NCBI GenBank assembly: GCA_947074275.1
Contig: CAMTPA010000006.1
Coordinates: 1-54,873, forward strand
DNA: 54,873 nucleotides
Source: an uncultured Bacteroides sp.
Lineage (GTDB): Bacteria; Bacteroidota; Bacteroidia; Bacteroidales; Bacteroidaceae
Direction: 5' to 3'
The notes under the pieces were generated by a model, which saw only the letters and a list, made by a program, of their open reading frames with translations, did not search any database and was not told the DNA's origin. The position numbers and the translations under genes were made by a program. The number at the start of each line of letters is the position of its first letter. The first letter of the stretch is position 1. This document shows positions 33,546-43,949 of the stretch, in pieces.

Positions 33546-35843
33546 ATGCCTCCATCCCGGTTCACGAAAATAAAACTCACCATTGGCTACACCCTTTTAT
33601 TGGCGGTGTTGCTCACGGGTTTGTTTTTTATCCGTAGTGAGATGAGAAGCCTCACTACTTCGGGCGAGCAGCAAGAGTTGATGACCGATAGCTTATTGGT
33701 ACTTTTGGGCGAAAAAGACCAAAGTGTTTTGCAATTGATACAGTTGATGAACAAAGCCAACGAACAGGCACTCACCACCACCGACATAGAGAAGATTGTG
33801 GCCGAACAAGACTCGGTATTTGTGCAGCAGCGTGTGCAGCGCAATGTGGTAGAACGGCGCGACTCGGTAATCAAACAACCTGTGAAAAAAAAGTTCTTCA
33901 AGCGAGTGGCAGAAGTATTTGTTCCCTCCAAGACCGATTCATCGGTGATTCACAACACCATCTACGAAGTTTCGGTAGACACACTGCTCGAAGCTGTCAA
34001 CCCTGCCGACTCGTTGCAGCAACGCATCCGCAAAGCCAACGAAAAGAAACTGCAAAAACAAAAAATCGCTGCAAGACGCAACTCCGCTTACTTTAAAAAA
34101 CTCAATGCCGACCTCACGGCAAGAATGGATAGCCTGATGAAAGCCTTTGAGCAGAACATCACGCAGCAAGCCGAGGTAATAGCCCAGCGTGAGCAATCGG
34201 TAAGGCAACGAGCCTCGCGCATATTGGGTGGCATAGCTTTAGGGGCTGTGTTGCTTTCCATTTTGTTTGTCATCATTATCTGGCGCGACCTCTCGCGCGG
34301 CAATCGTTATCGCCGGCAGTTGGAAGATGCCAATAAGCGTGCCGAAGATTTGTTGGTGAGCCGTGAGAAACTGATGCTTGCCATCACCCACGACATCAAA
34401 GCACCTTTAGGCTCTATTATCGGCTATCTCGAATTGCTAAACCAATTGGTGACCGACGAGAAACAGGCTGCCTATCTTGCCAATATGGATAGCTCATCGA
34501 AACATCTGCTAAAGTTGGTGACCGATTTGCTCGATTTTCATCGGTTGGATTTGAACAAGATGGAAGTCAATCGTGAAAGCTTCAACCCCTACCAGTTGTT
34601 TCAAGAGCTATCGGTTAGCTTCGCACCCTTGATGCAATCCAAGCAGCTCACGTTTCATACTCACATAGCCCCTCAGCTCGATACCCTTTACATTAGCGAT
34701 TCGCTACGCATTCGGCAGATAACAACCAACTTGCTATCCAATGCCCTCAAGTTTACCAACGAAGGTTTGGTGACGCTTGGTGTGGAATACGAAAACTCGA
34801 AGCTGACCATCAAAGTGCAAGATAGTGGCACAGGTATGGAGCCACAGCAAAAAGAGTTGATATTTCAAGAGTTTACCCGCCTGCCACAAGCGCAAGGCAA
34901 AGAGGGGTTTGGGCTGGGATTGTCTATCGTGCGCAAGCTCATCACGCTACTCGAAGGAACCATCCGTGTGGAGAGCGAGGTGGGGGTAGGAACAGAATTT
35001 ATCGTTGAGCTACCACTCTATCCCGTGTCACAAAATGTGATAGAAGAGCCCCCTGCGGCAGACAAGTTGCAGCCCACGACAGAGCCTCTACGAAACCTAT
35101 CTGTATTGGTGATAGACGATGACAAAATGCAACTCGCCCTGACACACGAAATGCTGCAACGGCACTCTATCCATTCGGTCTGCTGCAATCAGGTCAACGA
35201 ACTTCTCGACCAGCTTCGTCAACATCATTTCGATGCCTTGCTCACCGATGTACAGATGCCAGCTCTCAATGGTTTCGACTTGCTGAGGCTACTTCGTTCA
35301 TCAAACGTGGGACAGTCTAAAGAGATTCCCGTGATAGCCGTGACGGCCCGAAGCGAGATGAGCAAAAAACAGTTTGCAGAACAGGGCTTCGCTGGCTGCT
35401 TGCACAAACCCTTCACCGTACACGAACTATTGGCGATGATAAATGGGCAAACAGACCACCACGTAGAAAAAACAATCTTGCAAGCAGTGGTAGAGAAGCG
35501 TGATAATACATTCGATTTCTCGGCACTCACCACCTTTACCGAAGACGATAAAGAGGCCTCGAAAGCTGTTTTTATAACTTTCATTGAAGAGACAAACAAA
35601 GATATAGAGCTACTTACGAGTGCGCTGGCTCAAAACCAAGTTGATGTGATAGCAGGTAGGGCGCACAAGCTATTGCCTCTTTTCACAATGATGAAAACCA
35701 CCAATCTGATTGAGCTTCTACTTTGCTTGGAGCAAAAAAAAGAGGAGCCGATGAGTGAAGAGATAAGGCAGAAAACGGAAACAGTCTTGTCATTACTTCA
35801 TCGTTGCTTGAACGAAGCTCAAAACTATTTGAATACTCTTTAA
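33546..35843 (+). CDS. Hybrid sensor histidine kinase with receiver and Hpt domains
   Basis: 765 residues. Two membrane helices (about 8-28 and 226-246) enclose a periplasmic, mainly coiled-coil sensor. The HisKA domain has His282 in AITHDIKAPLG. The ATPase domain ends with GFGLGLSIVRKL. A receiver domain has Asp568 in LLTDVQMPALNG. A C-terminal Hpt domain has His707 in AGRAHKLLPLF. Phosphate can thus pass His-Asp-His and on to a separate receiver, most likely the NtrC-type protein encoded divergently. The signal is unknown. Confidence 0.93.
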   Translation: MPPSRFTKIKLTIGYTLLLAVLLTGLFFIRSEMRSLTTSGEQQELMTDSLLVLLGEKDQSVLQLIQLMNKANEQALTTTDIEKIVAEQDSVFVQQRVQRNVVERRDSVIKQPVKKKFFKRVAEVFVPSKTDSSVIHNTIYEVSVDTLLEAVNPADSLQQRIRKANEKKLQKQKIAARRNSAYFKKLNADLTARMDSLMKAFEQNITQQAEVIAQREQSVRQRASRILGGIALGAVLLSILFVIIIWRDLSRGNRYRRQLEDANKRAEDLLVSREKLMLAITHDIKAPLGSIIGYLELLNQLVTDEKQAAYLANMDSSSKHLLKLVTDLLDFHRLDLNKMEVNRESFNPYQLFQELSVSFAPLMQSKQLTFHTHIAPQLDTLYISDSLRIRQITTNLLSNALKFTNEGLVTLGVEYENSKLTIKVQDSGTGMEPQQKELIFQEFTRLPQAQGKEGFGLGLSIVRKLITLLEGTIRVESEVGVGTEFIVELPLYPVSQNVIEEPPAADKLQPTTEPLRNLSVLVIDDDKMQLALTHEMLQRHSIHSVCCNQVNELLDQLRQHHFDALLTDVQMPALNGFDLLRLLRSSNVGQSKEIPVIAVTARSEMSKKQFAEQGFAGCLHKPFTVHELLAMINGQTDHHVEKTILQAVVEKRDNTFDFSALTTFTEDDKEASKAVFITFIEETNKDIELLTSALAQNQVDVIAGRAHKLLPLFTMMKTTNLIELLLCLEQKKEEPMSEEIRQKTETVLSLLHRCLNEAQNYLNTL

Positions 35844-35904
35844 TCTTTTTATCGAAAGAATTTGTTTATTTTGTATTTCTTATATAAGTATTGACGACTG
35901 CTGA

Positions 35905-38900
35905 ATGAAACGAAGAAGACGAATACTAAAGTGGATAATGTGGATTATACTAACTCCCATTCTGCTTTTCACTACCATAATGATATTGCTTTACGTGCCT
36001 CCTGTGCAAAACTTGATACGGAAGCAGGTGAACAAACACGTGTCCAAAGCCATTGGAATGGAACTCAATGTGGGGCGCATCGACTTGCGCTTTCCACTCA
36101 ACCTACTGGTGCGCGATGTGGAAGTGGTGCAAAAACAAGATACCTTGCTCAACTTAGGAAGCCTCAATGTGCGTGTGCAGTTGATGCCTCTTTTTAAAGG
36201 GACTATTGATGTAGATAGAGTTGCACTCGACCAAGTAAAGGTAAATTCGGCCGATTTGATAGAGGGTATACAGATAAAAGGTGAGTTGGGACACTTCTTT
36301 TTGCAAAGCCACGCCATAAATCTCTCTGCCGAAACAGCCTTGATAAACCGAGTGGAGCTTACCGATACCGACATTAGTTTGATATTGCGTGATACCACCA
36401 CCGCCGAAAAGCCCGATACAGCATCGGCTCCTGTGAATTGGCGTTTCGATGTAAGGGCATTGCAAGTGAAAAACGTAGGCTTTGAGATGGAAACACCTGC
36501 CGACACCACCACGATGGCTGCCAAGCTGGGCGACTTGTTGGTGAGCGATGTGACTGTCGACTTGAAAAACGAAGCCTATGAGTTAAGAAAACTTTTGCTC
36601 GAAAAAGGGGGATTCAAGTTGACCACAGGCACTGCTAAACCTGCAGTAGGTTTCGACCCTTCTCATTTGTCGCTCAACAACATCAAGATTGACATCGACT
36701 CTGTGCGCTATCACGGACGCGATATAAACGCCATTATCAAAGAGTGCTCTATGTACGACCGTTCGGGATTGAGTGTCAGCTCGCTTACCGCACGTGTACA
36801 GTCTGATAGCACAATGATACGTGTGCCTTATGTGCGGCTCAGCACTCCTCATTCACAAATCAACTTGACTGCGCAAACCTATTGGGAACTGGTAAATATC
36901 CCTACTACTGGACGCTTATCCGCACGCTTCAATGCACAGATAGGCAAGCAAGACGTGATGCTTTTTGCAGGCGATTTGCCCGAGGAGTTTAAGGAGGCCT
37001 ATCCGTTTCGCCCACTTGTGGTGCAAGCTGGTACAGAGGGCAACTTGAAGCAAATGCAGATTTCACGCATACGTGTCGACCTTCCCGGAGCCTTTTCAAT
37101 AGATGGTGGCGGTGAACTATACAACCTGACAGACTCGGTGAAACGCTCGATAAATGTGGATCTTGATATGCAGACGCAAGATTTAGATTTCCTCACAACG
37201 CTTGCGGGTATGCAGCCGGGCGACCCATTGATTATCCCCGATAGTATGTCGCTCCAAGCAAAAGTTACATTGGAAGGCTCTCAATTGGATGCCAATCTTA
37301 CTTTGAAAGAGGGAATTGGTAGTTTGACAGCTTATGCAGGCCTTAACTTCAATAGCGAAATCTACAATGCCAATTTGAGGATAAACAATATACAAGTCAA
37401 CCACTTCCTACCCAAAGATTCTATCTATGGTGTGACCGCATCGCTCGATGCCTTCGGACAAGGACTCAATCCCACCTTGCCCAAATCGAAAGCGCAACTG
37501 AAAGCCTCTGTGAACAAGCTTGAAATAGGAAAGTTGGATATATCGGGTGTGAGTGTGGATGGAACGGTGAAGAATGGATTGGCAAATGCAACCATTGTGA
37601 GCGACAACACACTGCTGCGGATGAAAGCCGATGCACAATACAACTTGGCGAGCAGTTACCCCGAAGGTAAGGTTGAGGTAGATGCAACACACGTAGGCTT
37701 ATATCAACTGGGGCTTCTTACCGAGCCTTTGAAACACGATTTTGCATTTCACTTAGTGGGTGCAATTCATCGTGATAGTATCGACGTAGACTTTAGTTCG
37801 GGTGATTTGAAATTGGAGTTCGGATCGAACACAGGGCTGAATGCTTTGATAAAACAGAGCACAGGAATGGCTGACGAACTTATATCGCAACTCTCCGACC
37901 ACTCTCTCGAAATAGATAAATTGCGGCAGTTATTACCCAATGTTTATCTAAATGTGTCGGCAGGTAAGAACAATGTGTTGGCTTGGTTTCTCGACAACCA
38001 AAAGATGTCCTACCAAGACATTGCTGTCAATTTGACTATCAACGATGACACAGGCATCAATGGTGATTTGGCTATTCATACCTTTAAGCTCGATACGCTG
38101 CAACTTGACACCATCTACTTTGATATAAGGCAAGATACCAACTGTGTGGCATTCAATGGCGGTGTTATCAATGGCCCAGAAAATCCACACGTGGCATTTA
38201 AAACTAACCTGAATGCGCAATTGTGCAACAACGATGTGCAGTTGATGCTCGAATTTAAAGATGCGAAAGACCAAACAGGTGTTTTGTTTGGTGTAAACGC
38301 ACGCCCTCTTTATGGAGGCAACGGACAAGGTGATGGTGTAGTGTTTACGTTATTGCCGCAAGAACCAATTTTAGCATTTCATAAGTTTCAGTTTGTGGAC
38401 AAGAGCAACTGGGTATATCTGCATAAAAACAAACGGGTGTATGCCAATGTGAATATGAACGATGCGCAAGGAGTTGGAATAAGAATCCAATCGTTGCCTA
38501 CCGACACCGTATCACTTCAAAACATCGATGTCGAGTTACGGCGAATACAGCTGGCAGAGGTGTTTAGTGTTATTCCTTTTATGCCCGATATCACAGGCTT
38601 GTTCTCGCTCGAAGCACACTTGGTTCAGACGGAAGAGACTTTGCAGCTTTCTGCCGAAACGACTATCGACTCGTTAACCTACGAAAAACAGAGTGTAGGC
38701 AACATCAAAGTTGGTGCTTCGTGGCTACCGGGCGAAAACGGGAAGCAGTTTGTTAGTGTATATTTGGGACACAATGGCAATGAGGTGTTAAATGCCGATG
38801 GAGCACTCTATCCTACGATACATAAAAAAGACAGTATTGTGGTAAATACAGCTTTGACACACTTCCCTACGGATATAGCCAATGTGTTTTTACCAAGCGA

Positions 38901-40467
38901 GTTGGCCACTCTATCGGGTGATATAGATGGAGATGTTCATATCAGAGGCTTTATGGATGCGCCAATCATATCGGGAAGCATTGTGATGGATACTGTTTCT
39001 GTGAAATCAGCACAGTATGGTGCTCAATTCACATTGGGCAATCAGCCGATTGTTATAAAAGATAGTCGTTTGCAGCTCAATAACTTCTCGATATATACCA
39101 CCAGCAACAATCCATTCACTATCAATGGTTATCTCGACTTTAGGGATTTTGCCAAACCAATAGCCAACTTGAAGTTGAAGGCTACCAATTACGAACTGCT
39201 CAATGCCAAGCGAACCAAACAAAGTATGGTGTATGGAAAGGCCTATCTCGATATGGATGCTACTATAAAAGGGCCGTTGAGTGAGTTGCAAATGCGTGGT
39301 GGAGTAGCTTTGCTGGGAAATACCGATGTTACTTATGTGCTGACTGATTCACCTCTGACTGTGCAAGACCGTTTGAGTGGTTTGGTTACCTTTACATCGT
39401 TCAATGACACGGTAGCCATCGACAAGAGTAACGAACCTGCTGTGTCGTTTGGTGGACTCGACTTGGTAATGGGTATTCAAATCGACCCAACAGTGCAATT
39501 CAATGTAGACCTTAGTGCCGACCAATCGAGTCGGGTTCAAGTGCAAGGCGGTGGTAACTTGTCATTCAAATACACTCCACAAGGCACAATGTCGCTTACA
39601 GGACGCTATACGCTGACAAGTGGACAGCTGAAAATAACACTGCCAGTGATACCGCTGAAAGGTTTTGAAATAACAAATGGTAGCTATGTGGAATGGACAG
39701 GCAACCCGATGGATCCAACACTCAATATCACCGCTTCCGAAAAGGTACGTGCTTCGGTGGGAATGGACAATGGTGCATCGCAAATGGTCAATTTCATCAT
39801 ATCAATCGTTGTCAAAAACCGCTTGGATAACCTATCGTTGGCATTTGAAATTAGTGCTCCCGATAATGGGGAAGTACAAAACCAATTGGCATCTATGGGT
39901 CCCGATGAACGTAGCAAACAAGCTGTGGCGATGCTTGTTTCTGGTATCTATCTTGCCGACTCAGGGTCGAGCGGAGGGTTTAATATGGGGTCGGCCTTAA
40001 ATAGTGTACTTTCCAGTCAGATAAACTCTTTGATGGGAAATGTGAAGAATGCCAATTTGAGTGTGGGAGTAGAAAATAATACATCAGACGTAGGTGGTAA
40101 ACAAACAGATTACAGTTTCAGCTACTCACAACGCTTCTTCAACGACCGCTTCCAAGTTGTAATTGGTGGAAAAGTCTCTACTGGAGCCGATGTGACTTAT
40201 AGTGCGGAATCGTTTATCAATAACATCTCTTTGGAATACCGATTGGATGAGTCGGCTACTCGATACATTCGTGTGTTTTATGATAAAAACTACGAGTCGA
40301 TACTCGATGGTGAAGTTACTGAGGGTGGTGTCGGTCTGGTATTGCGCAAAAAATTAGATAAGCTAAGTGAACTGTTTATCTTTAAACGCAAGAAGAAAGA
40401 CAAGAAAGAGGATAAAAAGGAATACGAAGACAACAATGACAAAAAGAAAGATGATGAAAATGAGTAA
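35905..40467 (+). CDS. tamB: TamB-like translocation and assembly module protein
   Basis: 1520 residues. An N-terminal membrane helix (about 12-32) anchors a very long, beta-strand-rich periplasmic body with AsmA-like character. A C-terminal DUF490/TamB domain (about 1050-1460) contains repeated LTGRYTLTSGQLKITLPVIPLKGFEI-like strands. TamB forms a hydrophobic groove spanning the periplasm and helps move phospholipids and outer-membrane proteins outward. The extreme C-terminus is an unusual Lys/Asp/Glu-rich tail (about residues 1490-1520). The 3' end overlaps the start of the TamA-like gene, so the two are coupled as in other Bacteroidota. Confidence 0.92.
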   Translation: MKRRRRILKWIMWIILTPILLFTTIMILLYVPPVQNLIRKQVNKHVSKAIGMELNVGRIDLRFPLNLLVRDVEVVQKQDTLLNLGSLNVRVQLMPLFKGTIDVDRVALDQVKVNSADLIEGIQIKGELGHFFLQSHAINLSAETALINRVELTDTDISLILRDTTTAEKPDTASAPVNWRFDVRALQVKNVGFEMETPADTTTMAAKLGDLLVSDVTVDLKNEAYELRKLLLEKGGFKLTTGTAKPAVGFDPSHLSLNNIKIDIDSVRYHGRDINAIIKECSMYDRSGLSVSSLTARVQSDSTMIRVPYVRLSTPHSQINLTAQTYWELVNIPTTGRLSARFNAQIGKQDVMLFAGDLPEEFKEAYPFRPLVVQAGTEGNLKQMQISRIRVDLPGAFSIDGGGELYNLTDSVKRSINVDLDMQTQDLDFLTTLAGMQPGDPLIIPDSMSLQAKVTLEGSQLDANLTLKEGIGSLTAYAGLNFNSEIYNANLRINNIQVNHFLPKDSIYGVTASLDAFGQGLNPTLPKSKAQLKASVNKLEIGKLDISGVSVDGTVKNGLANATIVSDNTLLRMKADAQYNLASSYPEGKVEVDATHVGLYQLGLLTEPLKHDFAFHLVGAIHRDSIDVDFSSGDLKLEFGSNTGLNALIKQSTGMADELISQLSDHSLEIDKLRQLLPNVYLNVSAGKNNVLAWFLDNQKMSYQDIAVNLTINDDTGINGDLAIHTFKLDTLQLDTIYFDIRQDTNCVAFNGGVINGPENPHVAFKTNLNAQLCNNDVQLMLEFKDAKDQTGVLFGVNARPLYGGNGQGDGVVFTLLPQEPILAFHKFQFVDKSNWVYLHKNKRVYANVNMNDAQGVGIRIQSLPTDTVSLQNIDVELRRIQLAEVFSVIPFMPDITGLFSLEAHLVQTEETLQLSAETTIDSLTYEKQSVGNIKVGASWLPGENGKQFVSVYLGHNGNEVLNADGALYPTIHKKDSIVVNTALTHFPTDIANVFLPSELATLSGDIDGDVHIRGFMDAPIISGSIVMDTVSVKSAQYGAQFTLGNQPIVIKDSRLQLNNFSIYTTSNNPFTINGYLDFRDFAKPIANLKLKATNYELLNAKRTKQSMVYGKAYLDMDATIKGPLSELQMRGGVALLGNTDVTYVLTDSPLTVQDRLSGLVTFTSFNDTVAIDKSNEPAVSFGGLDLVMGIQIDPTVQFNVDLSADQSSRVQVQGGGNLSFKYTPQGTMSLTGRYTLTSGQLKITLPVIPLKGFEITNGSYVEWTGNPMDPTLNITASEKVRASVGMDNGASQMVNFIISIVVKNRLDNLSLAFEISAPDNGEVQNQLASMGPDERSKQAVAMLVSGIYLADSGSSGGFNMGSALNSVLSSQINSLMGNVKNANLSVGVENNTSDVGGKQTDYSFSYSQRFFNDRFQVVIGGKVSTGADVTYSAESFINNISLEYRLDESATRYIRVFYDKNYESILDGEVTEGGVGLVLRKKLDKLSELFIFKRKKKDKKEDKKEYEDNNDKKKDDENE

Positions 40468-42814
40468 ATCCATCTTTTCAAAGATATGTAGTGGAGGTGC
40501 AGTGTTGGGTATGATGCTGTGGCTTATGGCCTGCTCTACCACTAAAAATCTTCCCGAAGGAGAAATATTATATACTGGCTATAAGGTAGATTACACCGAA
40601 AAAGTAGAAACGCCGACAGGGAAAACTGCTGTTGACGAAATAAACTCTGCACTCAATAAGGCTCCATCCACCAAGCTTTTTGGTGTGTTGCCTTTGCCTT
40701 TCGGCTTGTGGGTGTACAATGATTTTGTGAAATATAAAAAAGGAATTGGTAAATGGATTTTCAACAAGTTTGCTACCAACCCTCCTGTGTTTATATCTGC
40801 TGTCAATCCCGATATTCGTGTAAAGATTGCTACCAACCTGATGCACGATTATGGTTATTTCAATGGATTAGCCAATTATCAGGTGATTGATGACCCGAAG
40901 GATTCGCTCAAAGCAAGTATTACTTACTCTATTGACATGAAGAATCCTTATTTTATTGATACCATCTACTACCAAGGATTTGCTCCAACAATGGAGCGTA
41001 TAATGCAACGCACCAAACGATGGTCATTGGTGAAACCTGGCCAGCAGTTTAATGTATCTACCCTCGATCAGGAAAGAGAGCGTCTTAGCACTACATTCCG
41101 CAATTTAGGTTATTATTATTTCCGTCCTGATTATCTTATCTATCAAGCCGACACAACACAGGTGCCTGGTGGACACGTAGGCTTGCGTATGGTGCCTGTG
41201 GCTGGGTTGCCAGCAATAGCCCAAAAGCAATATTATGTAGGGGGTGTGTCGGTGTATATAATGGGGCGTTATGGCGAAGTGCCTAATGACAGCATCGAAT
41301 ACAAGGGAATGAATATACACTATTACAAAAAGCTGCACGTTCGTCCCGATATGCTCTATCGTTGGATAAACTACCAAGCATTTGTAAAAAATGACTCATT
41401 GAGAAAATTACAAAACAGAAGATTGTATAGCCAATATAGACAACAGCGTATTCAAGAGAAAGTAGCACAAGCGGGCATCTTCTCTTTTATGGATTTGCAA
41501 TATGCACCTCGTGATACTTCTGCAACTTGCGACACTCTTGATGTGACGTTGCAAGCAGCGCTTGGCAAACCGCTCGATGCCGAGTTTAGTATGAATGCAC
41601 TTGTGAAAAGTACCGATCAAGCAGGACCTGGTGCCTCCTTCTCGCTAACTAAAAATAATGTGTTTGGAGGTGGAGAAAGTTGGAATATCGTTTTAAAGGG
41701 TTCTTATGAATGGTATATTGGGCGAAGTAAAGGAGGTAGTGGCTCATCACTCAATAGTTGGGAGATGGGTGTATCCTCTTCTCTCACTTTCCCACGTGTG
41801 TTATTCCCCTCTTTTGGTAAGCGAGAATATGATTTCCCTGCAACAACTACATTTAAAATTTATGCAGAGCAGCTCAATAGGGCTAAATACTACCGCTTGC
41901 TTGCATTTGGAGGAAATGCAACATATGATTTCCAACCCAGTAAAAAGCATAAGTATAGTTTTACCCCTTTCCGATTGACATTTAATGTGCTACAACGACA
42001 GACAGAAGAGTTTAAAGAGATAGCAGAAACTAATCCAGCACTGTATATCAGTTTGGAAAATCAGTTTGTTCCGGCGATGGATTTTACTTACACGTTCGAT
42101 AACTCTTCAATTAAAAAGGTAAAGAATCCTGTGTGGTGGCAAACATCTTTGACCTCTGCGGGTAATATTGTTTCGTGCTTTTATGCTGCTTTTGGACAGC
42201 CGTTCGATAAGAAAGGCAAAGGACTTTTGGGAACACCTTTTGCTCAATTTTTAAAGTTCTCTACCGATTACCGTTATTTGTGGAGTATTGGCGGAAAAAG
42301 CAAGATAGCAATGCGTGTGGCCGGGGGAGTGCTTTGGGCGTATGGAAATAAAGATGTAGCTCCCTATACCGAGCAATTTTACATAGGTGGTGCTAATAGC
42401 ATCCGTGCTTTCACGGTGCGTGGCATTGGCCCCGGTGGCACTAAACCACACACAGGCAAATATGGCTACCTCGACCAAACAGGTAATATTCGCTTGGAGG
42501 CCAACATCGAGTATCGTTTTCCTATCATTGGTGATATACACGGAGCAGTGTTTTTGGATGCAGGTAATGTGTGGTTGATGCGTTATGACCCCAATAAACC
42601 CGAAGGACAATTACGGTTGAAAACGCTTCCTAAACAAATAGCTTTGGGCACTGGTGTTGGCCTACGATACGATCTTGACTTCTTGGTATTCCGTCTCGAT
42701 TGGGGTATTCCGCTCCACGACCCTTGGGATACTGGAAAGAAAGGCTATTACAACGTCGAGGGTAAGTTCATTCGCGAAACCGTGTTGAATTTTGCCATTG
42801 GTTATCCGTTTTAA
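40460..42814 (+). CDS. tamL: TamA-like Omp85 outer-membrane protein, lipoprotein type (TamL)
   Basis: 784 residues if started at 40460 (MSKSIFSK); starts at 40451 and 40454 would add two or three residues. The frame open back to 40367 runs through the tamB tail and is unlikely. The signal ends in a lipobox (LWLMAC, then STT), so this is a lipidated TamA variant as described for Bacteroidota. POTRA-like segments (about 30-330) precede an Omp85 barrel with GGANSIRAFTVRGIGPG and the terminal LNFAIGYPF ending in Phe. It is the outer-membrane partner of TamB and overlaps tamB by 8 bp. Confidence 0.9.
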   Translation: MSKSIFSKICSGGAVLGMMLWLMACSTTKNLPEGEILYTGYKVDYTEKVETPTGKTAVDEINSALNKAPSTKLFGVLPLPFGLWVYNDFVKYKKGIGKWIFNKFATNPPVFISAVNPDIRVKIATNLMHDYGYFNGLANYQVIDDPKDSLKASITYSIDMKNPYFIDTIYYQGFAPTMERIMQRTKRWSLVKPGQQFNVSTLDQERERLSTTFRNLGYYYFRPDYLIYQADTTQVPGGHVGLRMVPVAGLPAIAQKQYYVGGVSVYIMGRYGEVPNDSIEYKGMNIHYYKKLHVRPDMLYRWINYQAFVKNDSLRKLQNRRLYSQYRQQRIQEKVAQAGIFSFMDLQYAPRDTSATCDTLDVTLQAALGKPLDAEFSMNALVKSTDQAGPGASFSLTKNNVFGGGESWNIVLKGSYEWYIGRSKGGSGSSLNSWEMGVSSSLTFPRVLFPSFGKREYDFPATTTFKIYAEQLNRAKYYRLLAFGGNATYDFQPSKKHKYSFTPFRLTFNVLQRQTEEFKEIAETNPALYISLENQFVPAMDFTYTFDNSSIKKVKNPVWWQTSLTSAGNIVSCFYAAFGQPFDKKGKGLLGTPFAQFLKFSTDYRYLWSIGGKSKIAMRVAGGVLWAYGNKDVAPYTEQFYIGGANSIRAFTVRGIGPGGTKPHTGKYGYLDQTGNIRLEANIEYRFPIIGDIHGAVFLDAGNVWLMRYDPNKPEGQLRLKTLPKQIALGTGVGLRYDLDFLVFRLDWGIPLHDPWDTGKKGYYNVEGKFIRETVLNFAIGYPF

Positions 42815-42871
42815 GTCATTTGTTTGCTACAAAATGGATGATATATGCTAAATATTGAACGATAATTTGTG

Positions 42872-42901
42872 TTTGCACCCTATAAAAAAGTACTACCTTT
42901 G
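42872..42901 (+). promoter_or_regulatory. Promoter of the nucleotidyltransferase gene
   Basis: TTTG (42872-42875) and TACCTTTG (42894-42901) fit the -33 and -7 elements with an 18-bp spacer. The start codon is 55 bp downstream. Confidence 0.6.
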
Positions 42902-42956
42902 CGCTGTCATTTAATATGGAATGACATCACTAACCTTTTTAATATACACAAAAAAT

Positions 42957-43859
42957 ATGAAACCTACTTTATTTGTACTTGCTGCCGGAATGGGTAGCCG
43001 CTATGGTGGATTGAAACAACTCGACGGTTTAGGACCAAACGGAGAAACAATTATGGACTACTCTATCTACGATGCTATTCGTGGAGGATTCGGTAAGGTC
43101 GTTTTTGTAATCCGCAAAGATTTTGAAAACGATTTTCGTGGTAAGATTTTGAGTAAATACGAAAATCATATCCCAGTAGAATTGGTTTTTCAAGATATAC
43201 ACGACTTGCCTGCCGGTTTTACTTGTCCTGCCGACCGTGTGAAACCTTGGGGCACAAACCACGCTGTGCTGATGGGTAAAGATGTTATCAAAGAACCTTT
43301 TGCCGTGATTAATGCCGATGACTTCTATGGTCGTCATAGTTTTGAGGTGTTGGGCAAGGCATTGACCGATATGAGTGGAAAAAAAGATGACTACTGTATG
43401 GTGGGCTATCGTGTGGGCAATACATTGAGCGAAAGCGGTACGGTAGCTCGTGGCATTTGCGAAACAGATGCTGGCGACTACTTAACTACCGTTGTTGAGC
43501 GCACTGCTATCGAGCGCATTAATGGCAAAGTTTCGTTTAAAGACGAAAACGGTGAGATGCAAACAATCGGTGATAATACACCTGTATCAATGAATATGTG
43601 GGGATTCACTCCCGATTACTTTGAATATTCAGAAGAGTTTTTCAAAGAGTTCTTGAAAGAGAATATCGATAACCTGAAATCGGAATATTTCATTCCATTG
43701 ATGGTGAATAAACTTATCACAGACGGAACAGCCCGTGTGAAAGTGTTGGACACTACCAGCAAATGGTTTGGTGTGACTTACGCCGAAGACCGTCAAGGTG
43801 TGGTTGATAAAATCAACGTTTTGGTGGAAGCTGGCGAATATCCAGCGAAACTATTTTAA
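42957..43859 (+). CDS. Sugar-phosphate nucleotidyltransferase family protein
   Basis: 300 residues from the start at 42957 (MKPTLFVLAAGMGSRYGG); the longer frame from 42921 adds 12 residues close to the promoter. The N-terminal signature LAAGMGSRYGGLKQLDG is the nucleotide-binding loop of NTP transferases such as glucose-1-phosphate thymidylyltransferases. VINADDFYG holds the metal-binding acidic pair. The family joins a sugar phosphate to a nucleotide for surface glycan or cell wall synthesis; the sugar and nucleotide cannot be assigned. It is monocistronic, with its own promoter and terminator. Confidence 0.88.
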   Translation: MKPTLFVLAAGMGSRYGGLKQLDGLGPNGETIMDYSIYDAIRGGFGKVVFVIRKDFENDFRGKILSKYENHIPVELVFQDIHDLPAGFTCPADRVKPWGTNHAVLMGKDVIKEPFAVINADDFYGRHSFEVLGKALTDMSGKKDDYCMVGYRVGNTLSESGTVARGICETDAGDYLTTVVERTAIERINGKVSFKDENGEMQTIGDNTPVSMNMWGFTPDYFEYSEEFFKEFLKENIDNLKSEYFIPLMVNKLITDGTARVKVLDTTSKWFGVTYAEDRQGVVDKINVLVEAGEYPAKLF

Positions 43860-43885
43860 GCTTACGGCTAAATATAGATAGATGA

Positions 43886-43911
43886 GGGGAGGCGAAAGCT
43901 TCCCCTTTTTT
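43886..43911 (+). terminator. Intrinsic terminator after the nucleotidyltransferase gene
   Basis: GGGGAGGC (43886-43893), tetraloop GAAA, GCTTCCCC (43898-43905), then six T. The stem has one G-U pair. It is followed after one base by the -7 box of the next gene. Confidence 0.93.
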
Positions 43912-43912
43912 G

Positions 43913-43920
43913 TATATTTG
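43913..43920 (+). promoter_or_regulatory. -7 promoter box of the S41 protease gene
   Basis: TATATTTG fits TAnnTTTG and lies 29 bp before the start codon. The -33 element, if any, falls inside the preceding terminator stem. Confidence 0.55.
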
Positions 43921-43949
43921 CCACTCCTCCACAATCAATACTCAATAAG

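Noticed and set aside
40367..40459. N-terminal extension of the TamA-like protein
   Set aside because: The extra residues are an out-of-frame reading of the tamB tail and would bury the lipoprotein signal peptide.
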